A stretch of 64,000 nt of DNA from CAYWQB01 sp964460785 (GCA_964460785.1 CAYWQB010000002.1:186001-250000); one strand, 5' to 3'; counted from the first letter of the stretch, positions 1 through 8,775 are shown. Notes: a model not told the origin generated them from the sequence alone. Made by a program: numbers and translations.

Positions 1-71
1 TGCTCTTCAATTGCAACAAGAGAACCTCTTTCATCCCCTTTAATATCAAGATCCATTAACTTCCCAAGCAT
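1..71 (-). CDS. dTDP-sugar 3,4-ketoisomerase-like protein (FdtA/QdtA/WxcM family), 5' end only
   Basis: Only the first 23 codons are present; the gene runs off the left edge. The start is the ATG at 71, preceded by GGAG at good spacing. The short N-terminus contains LDIKGDERGSLVAIEE, which resembles the opening of FdtA-type cupins, where a conserved D-x-RG-x-L-x-x-IE segment begins the fold. Members convert dTDP-4-keto-6-deoxyglucose to the 3-keto isomer, the first step toward dTDP-3-amino-3,6-dideoxy sugars. It lies 44 bp downstream of rfbB on the same strand, which makes the substrate (the RfbB product). The call rests on one short motif plus context; another sugar-modifying cupin is possible. 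Confidence 0.5.
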   Translation of the reverse strand, partial: MLGKLMDLDIKGDERGSLVAIEE

Positions 72-115
72 AAAATCTCCAAGCCGATTTTCAACATCTA
101 TGACTCTATTAAAGG

Positions 116-1153
116 TTAATCTCTAGCATAAGAAGCTAGTTGACAATACTTATTCATATACCACTCGACTGTAGACCTAATACCTTCTTCAAAAGGTGTC
201 TTTGCTCTCCAACCTAGGGCCTTTTCCATTTTAGATGGATCTATTGCATAACGGAGATCATGTCCTAATCGATCTTGAACAAAGGTGATTTGCCTAGAAT
301 AGCTTTGCTTATCTTCTCTAGGATAAACCTGATCTAAAATTCCACAAATCTGCTTGGCAATATCGATATTCTGTACTTCATTACAGGAGCCAACATTATA
401 AGTTTCTCCTGATTGGCCTTCAGAAAAGACTTTCAGGATAGCTTCACAATGATCTTCTACATAGAGCCAATCTCGGATATTTTTGCCATTGCCATAGATA
501 GGAATGCTATTCCCTGCTAAAGCTTTCCTGATAACTGTTGGAATCAATTTTTCATCGTGCTGTCTTGGGCCATAGTTATTCGAGCAATTTGTTGTGACGA
601 CATTCAACCCATAAGTATGATGAAAGCTACGTACCAACATATCACTCGAAGCTTTAGAGGCTGAGTATGGAGAGTTTGGAGCATAATTAGACTCCTCTGT
701 GAATGCCCCCTCAAGACCTAGTGTGCCATATACTTCATCTGTAGAAATATGATGAAAGCGCTTGTCTGCATAAGACTTTGCATCCTCTTGCCAATAATTT
801 TTAGCGACATCTAATAACGTAAATGTCCCCATGACATTTGTTTTTACAAAGTCAATTGGGTTTTCAATAGAATTATCGACATGAGATTCTGCAGCAAAAT
901 GAACTACATCTGTGATATCATGTTGCTTAAACAAATGCTCTACGAGATTTTTATCGCAGATATCCCCCTTCACAAAGCAATACCGATCATCATTAACCTG
1001 ATCTAAAAAACTTAAGTCTGCAGCATAGGTACACGCATCTAAGTTGATTATTTTAAAGTTTTCCTCTGAGAACTTTTCCAAACAATAAAGGATAAAGTTA
1101 CTACCAATAAACCCTGCTCCACCTGTGACTAATACCGATCTATTTTGCAACAT
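116..1153 (-). CDS. rfbB: dTDP-glucose 4,6-dehydratase
   Basis: Cytoplasmic NAD-dependent enzyme converting dTDP-glucose to dTDP-4-keto-6-deoxyglucose. The 345-residue protein is the usual length. It opens with the Rossmann motif GGAGFIGSNF (about residues 11-20). It has the family STDEVYG segment with the catalytic Thr-Asp-Glu, and the YSASK Tyr/Lys pair, followed by NNYGPRQ and RDWLYVEDH signatures. The ATG at 1153 has AAGGAGA six bases upstream. Its start overlaps the end of rfbD by 14 bp, so it is part of the rfbA-C-D-B operon and probably translationally coupled. Confidence 0.95.
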   Translation of the reverse strand: MLQNRSVLVTGGAGFIGSNFILYCLEKFSEENFKIINLDACTYAADLSFLDQVNDDRYCFVKGDICDKNLVEHLFKQHDITDVVHFAAESHVDNSIENPIDFVKTNVMGTFTLLDVAKNYWQEDAKSYADKRFHHISTDEVYGTLGLEGAFTEESNYAPNSPYSASKASSDMLVRSFHHTYGLNVVTTNCSNNYGPRQHDEKLIPTVIRKALAGNSIPIYGNGKNIRDWLYVEDHCEAILKVFSEGQSGETYNVGSCNEVQNIDIAKQICGILDQVYPREDKQSYSRQITFVQDRLGHDLRYAIDPSKMEKALGWRAKTPFEEGIRSTVEWYMNKYCQLASYARD

Positions 1154-2018
1154 GTATACTCTCCTTTATGCACTCCAAGCACCTAACTAAAGAGTCTCTC
1201 CAGTAAGGAATCTCTAGTTGAAAACTTTTTCTAAATTTCTCATTCCACAAAACACTATAGTGTGGCCGATGAGCTCTTGTCGGATAATCTTGTGATGAGA
1301 TTGGTGTCACTTTACAATCCAAACCAAGCTCTTGAATAACTTGAACGGCTATATCATACCAAGAGCATACACCACTATTTGCAAAGTGATATATTTGAGA
1401 TAAGGAGCCTTTTAGACTTGGTAACACAGCCAAAAGGCCTCTTGCCAAATCCTCGGCATAAGTGGGGCTTCCCACTTGATCTGCAACAATAGATAGCTCT
1501 TTTCTCTCTTGACCAAGCCTAGAGATCGTTTTAACAAAGTTTGCCCCAAAGGAAGAGTAGAGCCAAGAAGTTCTAAAGACAAATGCGTTATGAGTCCAGC
1601 TATCCAGCAGGGCTTTTTCCCCAGCCAGCTTTGAAGAACCATACACTCCTAAAGGAGATACAGAGTCCTCTTCACAATAGGGAGTATTTTTATTCCCATC
1701 AAACACATAATCTGTTGAAACATGAACAAATACTGTTTCTTGTGGGTTTAGAGCACTTAATAAGTGCTGTACTGCTTGACAGTTTACAAGGTATGCCTGC
1801 TCTTTATCATCCTCTGCCTTATCTACAGCTGTATAGGCTGCACAGTTGATTATGAAATCAAATGCATTGTGTTGAAAAAAGCTCCTTACTTCTTCATCTT
1901 GAGTCAAATCCAATGTACCTATATCACAAAAGGTAAATGCATACTCATCAAACTGACAAGCCAATTTAGAAATCTCTGACCCGAGTTGCCCTCTAGCGCC
2001 TAATACAAGTACTTTCAC
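1140..2018 (-). CDS. rfbD: dTDP-4-dehydrorhamnose reductase
   Basis: NAD(P)H-dependent reductase completing dTDP-L-rhamnose. The protein starts VKVLVLGARGQLGSE, with the GxxGxxG nucleotide-binding loop, and carries STDYVFDG and the YGSSKLAGE Tyr-xxx-Lys motif; RTSWLY is also family-typical. I place the start at the GTG at 2018: it has GAGGGA about five bases upstream and gives the family's normal N-terminus. An in-frame ATG at 2048 would add ten residues not seen in relatives. The start lies inside the end of rfbC (26-bp overlap), so translation is likely coupled. Confidence 0.92.
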   Translation of the reverse strand: MKVLVLGARGQLGSEISKLACQFDEYAFTFCDIGTLDLTQDEEVRSFFQHNAFDFIINCAAYTAVDKAEDDKEQAYLVNCQAVQHLLSALNPQETVFVHVSTDYVFDGNKNTPYCEEDSVSPLGVYGSSKLAGEKALLDSWTHNAFVFRTSWLYSSFGANFVKTISRLGQERKELSIVADQVGSPTYAEDLARGLLAVLPSLKGSLSQIYHFANSGVCSWYDIAVQVIQELGLDCKVTPISSQDYPTRAHRPHYSVLWNEKFRKSFQLEIPYWRDSLVRCLECIKESIHVAK

Positions 2019-2589
2019 AAAGTCCCTCAAAAAAACTATAATTTTCACGATCCTGCAACAATGGAAGTTGCTTATCTTTTTCTGACACCCGAAGGGTTTT
2101 TCCTTTTAAAGGCCAATCCAAAGCAATGGTAGAATCATCCCATCGTACACCACTTTCATAATCTGGTGCATATACGTTATCGACTTTGTAACTAAAGACG
2201 GCTAACTCAGATACCACAAAAAACGCATGAGCAAAGCCTCGAGGCACAAAAAGTTGATGATGGTTATCACCTGAGAGCTCCACTGCGAGGTGGTTTCCAA
2301 ATGTTGGAGAATCTGGGCGTAAATCGATTATAACATCTAAAACCTCTCCCGAGACCACTCGCACCAGCTTTGCTTGCGCAAAGGGAGGTTTTTGAAAATG
2401 AAACCCTCTTAGTGTTCCACAAGAGGAAAGAGATTCATTCTCTTGCACAAAGGAGACTTCGCCTACTTTTTCTTCAAAAAGATCTTTCCTGAAGCTTTCA
2501 AAAAAATACCCTCTTTGATCTTGAAAAACCCTTGGTTTGATCAGCTTCACATCTGGGATTTCTAAATCTAAAATTTCCAAACTAAACAC
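1993..2589 (-). CDS. rfbC: dTDP-4-dehydrorhamnose 3,5-epimerase
   Basis: Cupin-fold epimerase acting between RfbB and RfbD in dTDP-rhamnose synthesis. Family landmarks: DQRGYFFESFR near the N-terminus, LRGFHFQ with the catalytic-base His, VIDLR-type segment, and VPRGFAHAF; WDDS occurs near the C-terminus. Length (198 residues) is slightly longer than usual because of a C-terminal tail that overlaps rfbD. The start is probably the GTG at 2589, overlapping the rfbA stop by 8 bp; a TTG ten bases downstream is an alternative. Confidence 0.92.
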   Translation of the reverse strand: MFSLEILDLEIPDVKLIKPRVFQDQRGYFFESFRKDLFEEKVGEVSFVQENESLSSCGTLRGFHFQKPPFAQAKLVRVVSGEVLDVIIDLRPDSPTFGNHLAVELSGDNHHQLFVPRGFAHAFFVVSELAVFSYKVDNVYAPDYESGVRWDDSTIALDWPLKGKTLRVSEKDKQLPLLQDRENYSFFEGLCESTCIRR

Positions 2590-3543
2590 CTGTTAAAACT
2601 TTTGCACCGTTCTTTTCACAAAGACTTAATCCTTGTTCATTGGCCCTTTGTGAGTGAAGACTAGGCACCCTCTTTGCGACACTTAACAAATATTGACCAT
2701 AGGAACTTTTATGTAACGGTTTTGCTAGCGCATGCAACTGCTCTGAAGAAATCCACCCCATCTCATAAGCAATTTCTTCTATACAAGCAATTTTCAACCC
2801 TTGCCGGCTCTCTATAGCTTCTACATAAGTAGAAGCTTCCATTAAAGACTCATTTGTTCCTGTGTCTAGCCAAGCATACCCTCTCCCCATTAACTGCACC
2901 TGCAGCCTTTCCTCTTCTAGGTATGCCTGGTTAACAGAAGTAATTTCAAGCTCTCCTCGAGCTGAAGGGGTTACTTCTTTTGCTTTCTGAACAACATCAC
3001 TTGGATAAAAATAAAGCCCCGTCACTGCATAATCACTTTTAGGATTTTTAGGCTTTTCTTCAATAGATTCGACTTTACCAACTGCATCAAATGAAACAAC
3101 TCCATACCTTTCTGGATCTTTCACATGATAACCAAAAACGACAGCATCTTGAGATTGCTCAACTTGGGCAACACTACTTGTCAATAGCTCGACTAAACCA
3201 TGTCCATAAAAAATATTATCCCCAAGGACTAAGCAAGCAGAATCCCCATCTAGGAATTGCTCCCCAATCAAAAAGGCCTGAGCCAGCCCCTCGGGCTTTG
3301 GTTGCTCAGCATATGCTATTTTCATCCCTATTGAAGAACCATCTCCTAATAAGCCTTCAAAGCGAGGTAAATCCGAAGGAGTTGAAATGATCAGCACCTC
3401 TTTTATACCAGCTAACATAAGAACCGCTAACGGATAATAAATCATTGGCTTATCGTACACTGGCAATAATTGTTTACTTGTTGCCCTTGTCACAGGATAT
3501 AACCGAGTGCCACTGCCTCCAGCCAGAATGATCCCCTTCACAC
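2582..3543 (-). CDS. rfbA: glucose-1-phosphate thymidylyltransferase
   Basis: Forms dTDP-glucose from dTTP and glucose-1-phosphate, the first step of the operon's pathway. The N-terminus has the nucleotidyltransferase loop LAGGSGTRLYPVT, followed by KQLLPVYDKPMIYYPL, GDNIFYG and EEKPKNPKS, all typical of RmlA. The C-terminal ~30 residues extend past the normal end of short RmlA proteins. A perfect AGGAGG lies four bases before the GTG at 3543 but abuts the TTG at 3547, so I prefer the GTG. First gene of the minus-strand rfbA-C-D-B operon. Confidence 0.95.
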
Positions 3544-3558
3544 TCAACCTCCTAAAAG

Positions 3559-3574
3559 TACAATTAAAATTGTA
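3559..3574. repeat. inverted repeat in the rfbA leader
   Basis: TACAATT and AATTGTA face each other across two bases, about 16 bp before the rfbA start. On the minus strand the element overlaps a TATACAAT stretch that could serve as a -10 box. Possible operator; no regulator is evident nearby. Confidence 0.35.
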
Positions 3575-3651
3575 TAAGCATGGCTTGAGTTAAAACTTTA
3601 TTTTTTTTAAAGCAACCGAAAACATGCATAATTTCAATTTACTCAAAGCTC

Positions 3652-4962
3652 TCATAGCAACTCTGTAGCTAGAGAAGCTAGCTCTGAGCGTTCTGTGCTT
3701 TCAAGATGAATATGCCCAAAGAGCTTCTGTCCTTTGAACCGGCTTACAGTATAGATCAAGCCATTATTCTCTTTATCAAGGTAAGGGTTGTCTATCTGCC
3801 AAGGATCCCCGGTTAGTACAACTTTTGTATCTTTCCCTGCTCTGGAAATAACCGTTTTAACTTCATGCGGTGTTAAGTTTTGTGCCTCATCAATAATGAT
3901 GTACATTTTTGGGAAAGACCGCCCTCTAATATAGGTCACAGCTTCCATTTCAAGGCGCTTACTTTCCATCAAGTCTTTGATAATCGTCGAGGGGCTTCCT
4001 GAAGTTTTCATGGTGAGAAACTCAAGGTTATCATAGATGGGCTGCATCCAATGCGCGAGCTTTTCCTCTTTTGTTCCGGGAAGATAGCCAATGTCATTCC
4101 CTAAAGGAACAATAGGTCGTGATACAAGTATTCGAGAGTAAACATCTTCATTAAAAACCTTGTAGAGGGCACTTGCAATAGCCATTAGGGTTTTGCCTGT
4201 TCCGGCCTGTCCAACTAATGTAACAAGCTTTATATCGTCTCTCAGAAGTAAGTCAAAAGCACATTTTTGCTCTAAATTAAGTGGCTGTAGCCCCCTTACC
4301 CCCTTCTCTGGGAAAGGACGTAACGCTTCGAACCTATCTTTCTTTGCATTATAGTACGTCACTGCGGATGCTTGCTCTCCACTCTTAAAGAAAGCATATT
4401 CATTCCAACAGGGAGGCTCCTCTACAGTCTTTGTTTCAACCGTTTTTTCTAGCAAAAACTGATCCATCGTCTCTTTGGGGACCTCAACAGTTCGTAGCCC
4501 TTTATAGAGTTTCTCGTAAGAAACCTTTAAGTTCTCATAGTCTTCTGTCTTAATGCCAAGCGCTTCTGCTTTAATGCGTGCAGCAAAGTCATTCGACACA
4601 AAAATTGTCTCTTCATCTCTTTTGCTTTGTAGCGCAAATGCAGCAAGAACAGCCCGAGAGCTTGCTTTATCTCTTATGAAGGGAACCTCTTCTCCTTGTC
4701 GTCGATCTACATAGACCCATGCTTTTCCTCCTGTAGGAAGGTCAACGCCTTTAAATAGGGAGCCCTTCCCCATTTGTTTCAGTGTCGAGAGAAAGCGCAG
4801 ACTAGCCCTTGATAAAACTCCTAAGTCATCCCTCCGTTTCTTCATTTCATCGAGTTCTTCAATCACTGACAGAGGGATCACTACTTCATGCTCCTCAAAC
4901 TTAGTGACAGCTTTTGAATCGTATAACAACACATTGGTATCTAGGACAAACAGCTTGCTCAA
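3652..4962 (-). CDS. phoH: PIN-domain/PhoH-family ATPase (PhoH2 type)
   Basis: Two-domain protein: an N-terminal PIN nuclease domain (starts SKLFVLDTNVLLYD, with acidic residues of the active site) and a C-terminal PhoH ATPase (Walker A GQAGTGKT, Walker B IIIDEAQN, then LTGDPWQID). PIN-PhoH proteins are known as RNA-unwinding ribonucleases. I choose the TTG at 4962: GAAGGAG lies six bases upstream, and the resulting N-terminus MSKLFVLDTN matches the family. An in-frame GTG at 4977 is the alternative. Chlamydial genomes keep phoH beside the two genes that follow here, on the opposite strand. Confidence 0.88.
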   Translation of the reverse strand: MSKLFVLDTNVLLYDSKAVTKFEEHEVVIPLSVIEELDEMKKRRDDLGVLSRASLRFLSTLKQMGKGSLFKGVDLPTGGKAWVYVDRRQGEEVPFIRDKASSRAVLAAFALQSKRDEETIFVSNDFAARIKAEALGIKTEDYENLKVSYEKLYKGLRTVEVPKETMDQFLLEKTVETKTVEEPPCWNEYAFFKSGEQASAVTYYNAKKDRFEALRPFPEKGVRGLQPLNLEQKCAFDLLLRDDIKLVTLVGQAGTGKTLMAIASALYKVFNEDVYSRILVSRPIVPLGNDIGYLPGTKEEKLAHWMQPIYDNLEFLTMKTSGSPSTIIKDLMESKRLEMEAVTYIRGRSFPKMYIIIDEAQNLTPHEVKTVISRAGKDTKVVLTGDPWQIDNPYLDKENNGLIYTVSRFKGQKLFGHIHLESTERSELASLATELL

Positions 4963-5067
4963 TTTTGGCTCCTTCACATTGAACTCTTTGCTAATCGCAG
5001 CGTAATTCGGTGGCTATCAGTTGTAAACAAAAAAATTTTAGCACTCAACTCAAGCAAGTGATAACTA

Positions 5068-5096
5068 TTGACAAATATTCAAGATTTTGATAAAAT
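5068..5096 (+). promoter_or_regulatory. sigma-70-type promoter for the SWIM-like gene
   Basis: TTGACA at 5068-5073, a 17-bp spacer, and TAAAAT at 5091-5096. This is a near-consensus housekeeping promoter in the divergent gap between phoH and the downstream gene. It would give a leader of only about 20 bases before the ATG at 5124. Confidence 0.7.
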
Positions 5097-5123
5097 TTTC
5101 TTTAAACAAAAACATAAAGTGTT

Positions 5124-5891
5124 ATGGATCCAGTTGTTACAAATCATTTTTTAAGCATTCCCCCTTACGTTAGTACCTCATGGGAGCAAATTGAAACCAT
5201 GCGGGTCGTTACAAATAACCGGGGAGAGCAAGAGCTCCTGGTCAATCTAAGAAATGGAGAAAAGATCTCCATCCCTAATCCATCAAATGATTTAATTTTT
5301 AAAGCTTTTCAGCACCATGCAAGCTCTTTAAACCAAGAGCCTAAGTCCCCTTCAAAAACCACCTCTTCTACCTCTACGGATATCCCCCCTCCTTTACACA
5401 GCCCCTTTCTTACCTCTATTCTTGGCAATAGTTCTTTTGAAGAGCAGGGAGGCACTGGCGTTAAAATTGGAGCTGGATTTTTAGATAACTTAGGAGGCGC
5501 TCTTAGTCATAATGAAGAGCAGCGCAACCTGCCTGACCTACCAAGAGACCTTTTAGATAAGGTTGCTGCCGTCTCTAAAATGCTTGCTCAAGATGAAGAC
5601 CTCCCTTCACCAGACTACAAAGAAAATTGCAACTGCATGCACTGCCAAATTGCTCGAGCAGTCCACAAGGGATTTGGTGCAAATGAAGAGCTTATAGAAG
5701 ATGATGAGCCTGTAACAGAAGAAGACCTACGCTTCAGAGAGTGGGACATTGAGCAAAAGGATGAACACCTTTTTAAGGTTTCCAATCCTATTTCTCCTGA
5801 TGAAGTTTACTCTGTCTACTTAGGAGATCCCCTTGGTTGTACATGCGGAAAAAAACACTGCGAACATATCAAGGCTGTACTAAATAGCTAA
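5124..5891 (+). CDS. SWIM-type zinc-finger-like protein (CT016-like by position)
   Basis: Function unknown; 255 residues, no signal peptide or membrane segment. The N-terminal ~60 residues look folded, followed by a Ser/Thr/Pro-rich linker (about 70-95). Two Cys clusters are visible: C169-x-C171-xx-C174, and at the extreme C-terminus C239-x-C241-x4-C246-x-H248, the CxCxnCxH pattern of SWIM zinc fingers. Such fingers mediate DNA or protein binding. Its place between phoH and the SH3-repeat gene matches C. trachomatis CT016 as I recall it, but no sequence comparison was possible. A strong promoter precedes it; the ribosome-binding site is weak. Confidence 0.7.
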   Translation: MDPVVTNHFLSIPPYVSTSWEQIETMRVVTNNRGEQELLVNLRNGEKISIPNPSNDLIFKAFQHHASSLNQEPKSPSKTTSSTSTDIPPPLHSPFLTSILGNSSFEEQGGTGVKIGAGFLDNLGGALSHNEEQRNLPDLPRDLLDKVAAVSKMLAQDEDLPSPDYKENCNCMHCQIARAVHKGFGANEELIEDDEPVTEEDLRFREWDIEQKDEHLFKVSNPISPDEVYSVYLGDPLGCTCGKKHCEHIKAVLNS

Positions 5892-5964
5892 TCACTTGAA
5901 TTTTTCGTCCTGTCTGCGTACATTCTCCTCAATCTATAAAAAGAACGTGAGGAGCCTTCGCAAG

Positions 5965-7173
5965 ATGAAGCATTCATTTCTAGCCCTGCTTGCCCTTTCT
6001 ATTTCAACCCTTTCTGCTGACAGCGCCCCCTCTTCTCCAGCGATAAAAGCAACAAAAACACTTTCTCAATCCTTTACAGGTAAAGTTTCAGGGGACCGTG
6101 TACGTCTTCGCGCTCAGCCTCACCTCGATGGTAAAGTGATTCAGGAAATGAACAAGGGAGACCTTGTTCTCGTGAAAAATGAAAATGCTGGCTATTACGA
6201 AATCGCCCTCCCGTCACATATGAAAGCCTATGTCTTCAGAACGTATGTTCTCGATGGTGTTATTGAGGGAACTAACGTCAATGTTCGCCTCGAACCAAAC
6301 TTAGAATCCCCTGTGATTGCCCAGTTGAACACTGGAGACAAAGTTGAAGGGACTATCAGCAAAGAAAACTCTAAGTGGCTTGAAATTACTCCTCCTAAAT
6401 CTGCCTCTCTATTTGTAGCCAGTGACTACGTTGAGAAAATTGGTAATGCGGACTACCTTGCAAGAATCGAGCAACAACAAGCCGAACTACAAAAGCAATT
6501 CCAAGATACTGTCTACAAAAGTAAATCAGAGCTACAGAAGCCTTTTAACGACATTGACTTTGCAGCACTAGAAACAAGCTTTAATAGAGTTATTCAAGCG
6601 ACAAACAAGTCTGATCACATTTTGCATGCTCAAGCAAAAGAAGCTCTTGAACTTGTTCGGGATGCCTATCTTCAAAAGAAAATTGCGTTCTTAGAAGAAA
6701 AAGTTCAGGGAGCTACAGCCCAGCGCAATACAAATAGAGAGATTGAAACACGGTTTGAAAAATACTCTCCTAAAACTGAAGTAACCACCTCTTCTCAGCC
6801 TTCTAGTGAAAGAAAAAAACAACTCACACATACAGAGCTCACCGATAAAATGGCTGTTTGGCAGCCTATCGAAGAAGGGTACTACGAAAGACACAAGCGT
6901 GGGACCCACTCATCTCTACAAGACTTTTACACAGAAGAAAAAAGTACAGCATCTAGACTCAAAGGCATTCTTGAAAGCTATACAAAGCCAATTAAGAATA
7001 AGCCCGGAGACTATGTTTTAAGAGATGCACAAACTCACATGCCCATTTGCTATTTATACAGTACAGAAATAAACTTAGATGAGTTTATTGGCAGTGAAGT
7101 TGCTGTTAAAGCAGCGCCTAGAGCCAATCATAATTTTGCTTTTCCTGCTTACTTTGTTCACTCTGTAGAGTAA
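5965..7173 (+). CDS. exported protein with two bacterial SH3 domains (CT017/Ctad1-like)
   Basis: A signal peptide (MKHSFLALLALSISTLSA, then a likely cleavage) is followed by two bacterial SH3 (SH3b) repeats at about residues 39-95 and 98-155; each has an N/DRVRLRxxPxLxxxVI-like core and a Gly-Asp turn. A Gln/Lys/Glu-rich coiled coil (about 163-260) and a C-terminal region follow. The C. trachomatis protein at this position, CT017 (Ctad1), is an SH3-domain adhesin described as binding integrin beta1; similar function here is inference from position and domains. The start is the ATG at 5965, because the in-frame TTG at 5896 would bury the signal peptide. Probably cotranscribed with the preceding gene. 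Confidence 0.72.
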   Translation: MKHSFLALLALSISTLSADSAPSSPAIKATKTLSQSFTGKVSGDRVRLRAQPHLDGKVIQEMNKGDLVLVKNENAGYYEIALPSHMKAYVFRTYVLDGVIEGTNVNVRLEPNLESPVIAQLNTGDKVEGTISKENSKWLEITPPKSASLFVASDYVEKIGNADYLARIEQQQAELQKQFQDTVYKSKSELQKPFNDIDFAALETSFNRVIQATNKSDHILHAQAKEALELVRDAYLQKKIAFLEEKVQGATAQRNTNREIETRFEKYSPKTEVTTSSQPSSERKKQLTHTELTDKMAVWQPIEEGYYERHKRGTHSSLQDFYTEEKSTASRLKGILESYTKPIKNKPGDYVLRDAQTHMPICYLYSTEINLDEFIGSEVAVKAAPRANHNFAFPAYFVHSVE

Positions 7174-7949
7174 TGGAAGCAAAAGAATGGGCTACGCGCA
7201 TTCTTAGCGCTGACACTATCGAAGAAAAGCTCCTAAACCCCGGAAAGATCACAGATCACTCGCCGGGGTCTGCTATATTCTGGGATACTCCTACACGTCC
7301 TCAAGGGATGGAATTCCAAAAAAAAAGCAAAAAAGACAAACTTCCTCCTCTTCATGAGCTTTCAAGTCCAGATAAACGCGCAATCTGCCTTCATCGATTT
7401 GCAGGTCATGAGCTTTTAGCTGTAGAAATTATGGCCTATGCACTCTTAGCGTTCCCTGAAGCTCCTTTAGATTTTCGCAAAGGGCTAATAAAAACTCTAA
7501 AAGAAGAGCAAGGACATGTACGCATGTACATGCGACGCCTTGAGGAATTCGGTGTAAAGCTTGGCGATATGCCCCTCTATAAACATTTCTGGGCAGCTGT
7601 TCCTTACTTAAAAGACCCGGTTCAATATGTTAGCACAATGAGCCTAACCTTTGAGATGGCAAACTTAGACTTTGCACCTATGTATGGAAAAGCTTTCGAA
7701 CAAGTAGAAGATCTGAAATCTCAAGCTTTAATGAAGCAAATTTTCAATGATGAGCTTAAACATGTAAATTTTGGCTGGCAATGGCTAAATCACCTGCATA
7801 ACTGTGAAGATTCCTGGGAAGCTTACTGCAAGGCTCTTCCACCATATTTATCGCCCAAAAGGGCTTCTGGACATACTTTTTCCACCCAATCCAGACTAGA
7901 TGCTGGAGTAAGCCCAGACTGGATCAAAAACCTTTGCAAAAACTCTTAG
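7173..7949 (+). CDS. DUF455 family ferritin-like protein
   Basis: 258-residue soluble protein of the DUF455 family, predicted to have a ferritin-like four-helix fold. Candidate metal ligands are spread over the helices: HELLAVE, EEQGHVRMY and NDELKHVNFGW, the ExxH pattern of di-iron proteins. No biochemical role is established for the family that I know. The ATG overlaps the stop of the SH3-repeat gene (TAATG), so translation is probably coupled; why an intracellular putative di-iron protein should be coupled to an exported one is unclear. The gene ends 10 bp from the convergent glycosyltransferase. Confidence 0.8.
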   Translation: MEAKEWATRILSADTIEEKLLNPGKITDHSPGSAIFWDTPTRPQGMEFQKKSKKDKLPPLHELSSPDKRAICLHRFAGHELLAVEIMAYALLAFPEAPLDFRKGLIKTLKEEQGHVRMYMRRLEEFGVKLGDMPLYKHFWAAVPYLKDPVQYVSTMSLTFEMANLDFAPMYGKAFEQVEDLKSQALMKQIFNDELKHVNFGWQWLNHLHNCEDSWEAYCKALPPYLSPKRASGHTFSTQSRLDAGVSPDWIKNLCKNS

Positions 7950-7959
7950 ATCTTTGCAC

Positions 7960-8775
7960 CTATTTTAATAAACACTCCTTGACCTCACTTCTAACAATTC
8001 CTAAGAAGGTTCGAAGCCATTTTTTAAAAAAACCTCTAGACCAAGCTTGTTTAAAATGAGATTGAAGTATTTTTCGCTGGCTCCTGACCAAAGGAAGCTT
8101 ATTTTTTTTATCCCTACTCATATTAGAATCATGAATAGTGTAACTAGCTACTATTTCATCAAGGTATTTAAAGTTATACTTCGTTGACAGCCGCATCCAC
8201 AAATCATAATCTTCAAGAATACAACCTACTGTAAACCCTCCCACATCTAGTAAAGCCTGCCGACGAATTAGGGCTCCCATATATGGGATATAGTTCCCTC
8301 CTAATAAAGAAAAAAATGAGCCAAATAAGCTAGAATCAATTGCCACACAGCTAGGCAAACGCTTAGGAAACCACACCTCATTTACATTACCAAACTGATC
8401 CTTCACCTCAATATTTCCACAAACAACAGCAGTTGATTTTGGTTCCTGCACAAACTGCTCCATTAATAAAGAGATCTTATCTGGTTGCATTCTATCATCT
8501 GAAGCCATACAGCAAATAAACTCTCCACTAGAATACTCCACTAACTTATTGAGGGTTGCTGCAAGCCCTTGATTTTTTTGAGATTTAAAAAAGAAGCCAT
8601 ACTTTTCTGACATAAATGCCAAAAGTTCCTGAGAGCCATCTTTTGATCCATCATCAATAACCAAAATCTCTATAGAGGGGTAGGTTTGAGACAGACTATC
8701 CATTACTATCTTTTCAACAAACCTATGATGATTATATGAAGGGATAATTATAGAAACCTTAGGACAAGCACTCAT
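7960..8775 (-). CDS. glycosyltransferase family 2
   Basis: GT-A fold glycosyltransferase, 271 residues. It begins VSIIIPSYNHHRFVE, with the nucleotide-binding VIDDGS at 39-43 and a second acidic motif SDD at 92-94 for metal/sugar-nucleotide binding. EDYDLWMRL is the usual acceptor-side/catalytic segment. No membrane spans, so likely a peripheral inner-membrane enzyme adding one sugar to a lipid-linked chain. Acceptor and donor cannot be read from sequence. It diverges from the acyltransferase at 8849 and belongs to the polysaccharide block. Confidence 0.87.
   Translation of the reverse strand: MSACPKVSIIIPSYNHHRFVEKIVMDSLSQTYPSIEILVIDDGSKDGSQELLAFMSEKYGFFFKSQKNQGLAATLNKLVEYSSGEFICCMASDDRMQPDKISLLMEQFVQEPKSTAVVCGNIEVKDQFGNVNEVWFPKRLPSCVAIDSSLFGSFFSLLGGNYIPYMGALIRRQALLDVGGFTVGCILEDYDLWMRLSTKYNFKYLDEIVASYTIHDSNMSRDKKNKLPLVRSQRKILQSHFKQAWSRGFFKKWLRTFLGIVRSEVKECLLK

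Noticed and set aside
5896..5964. Longer N-terminus for the SH3-repeat protein from TTG at 5896
   Set aside because: Adds 23 basic residues in front of an ordinary signal peptide; the ATG at 5965 starts MKHSFLALLAL.
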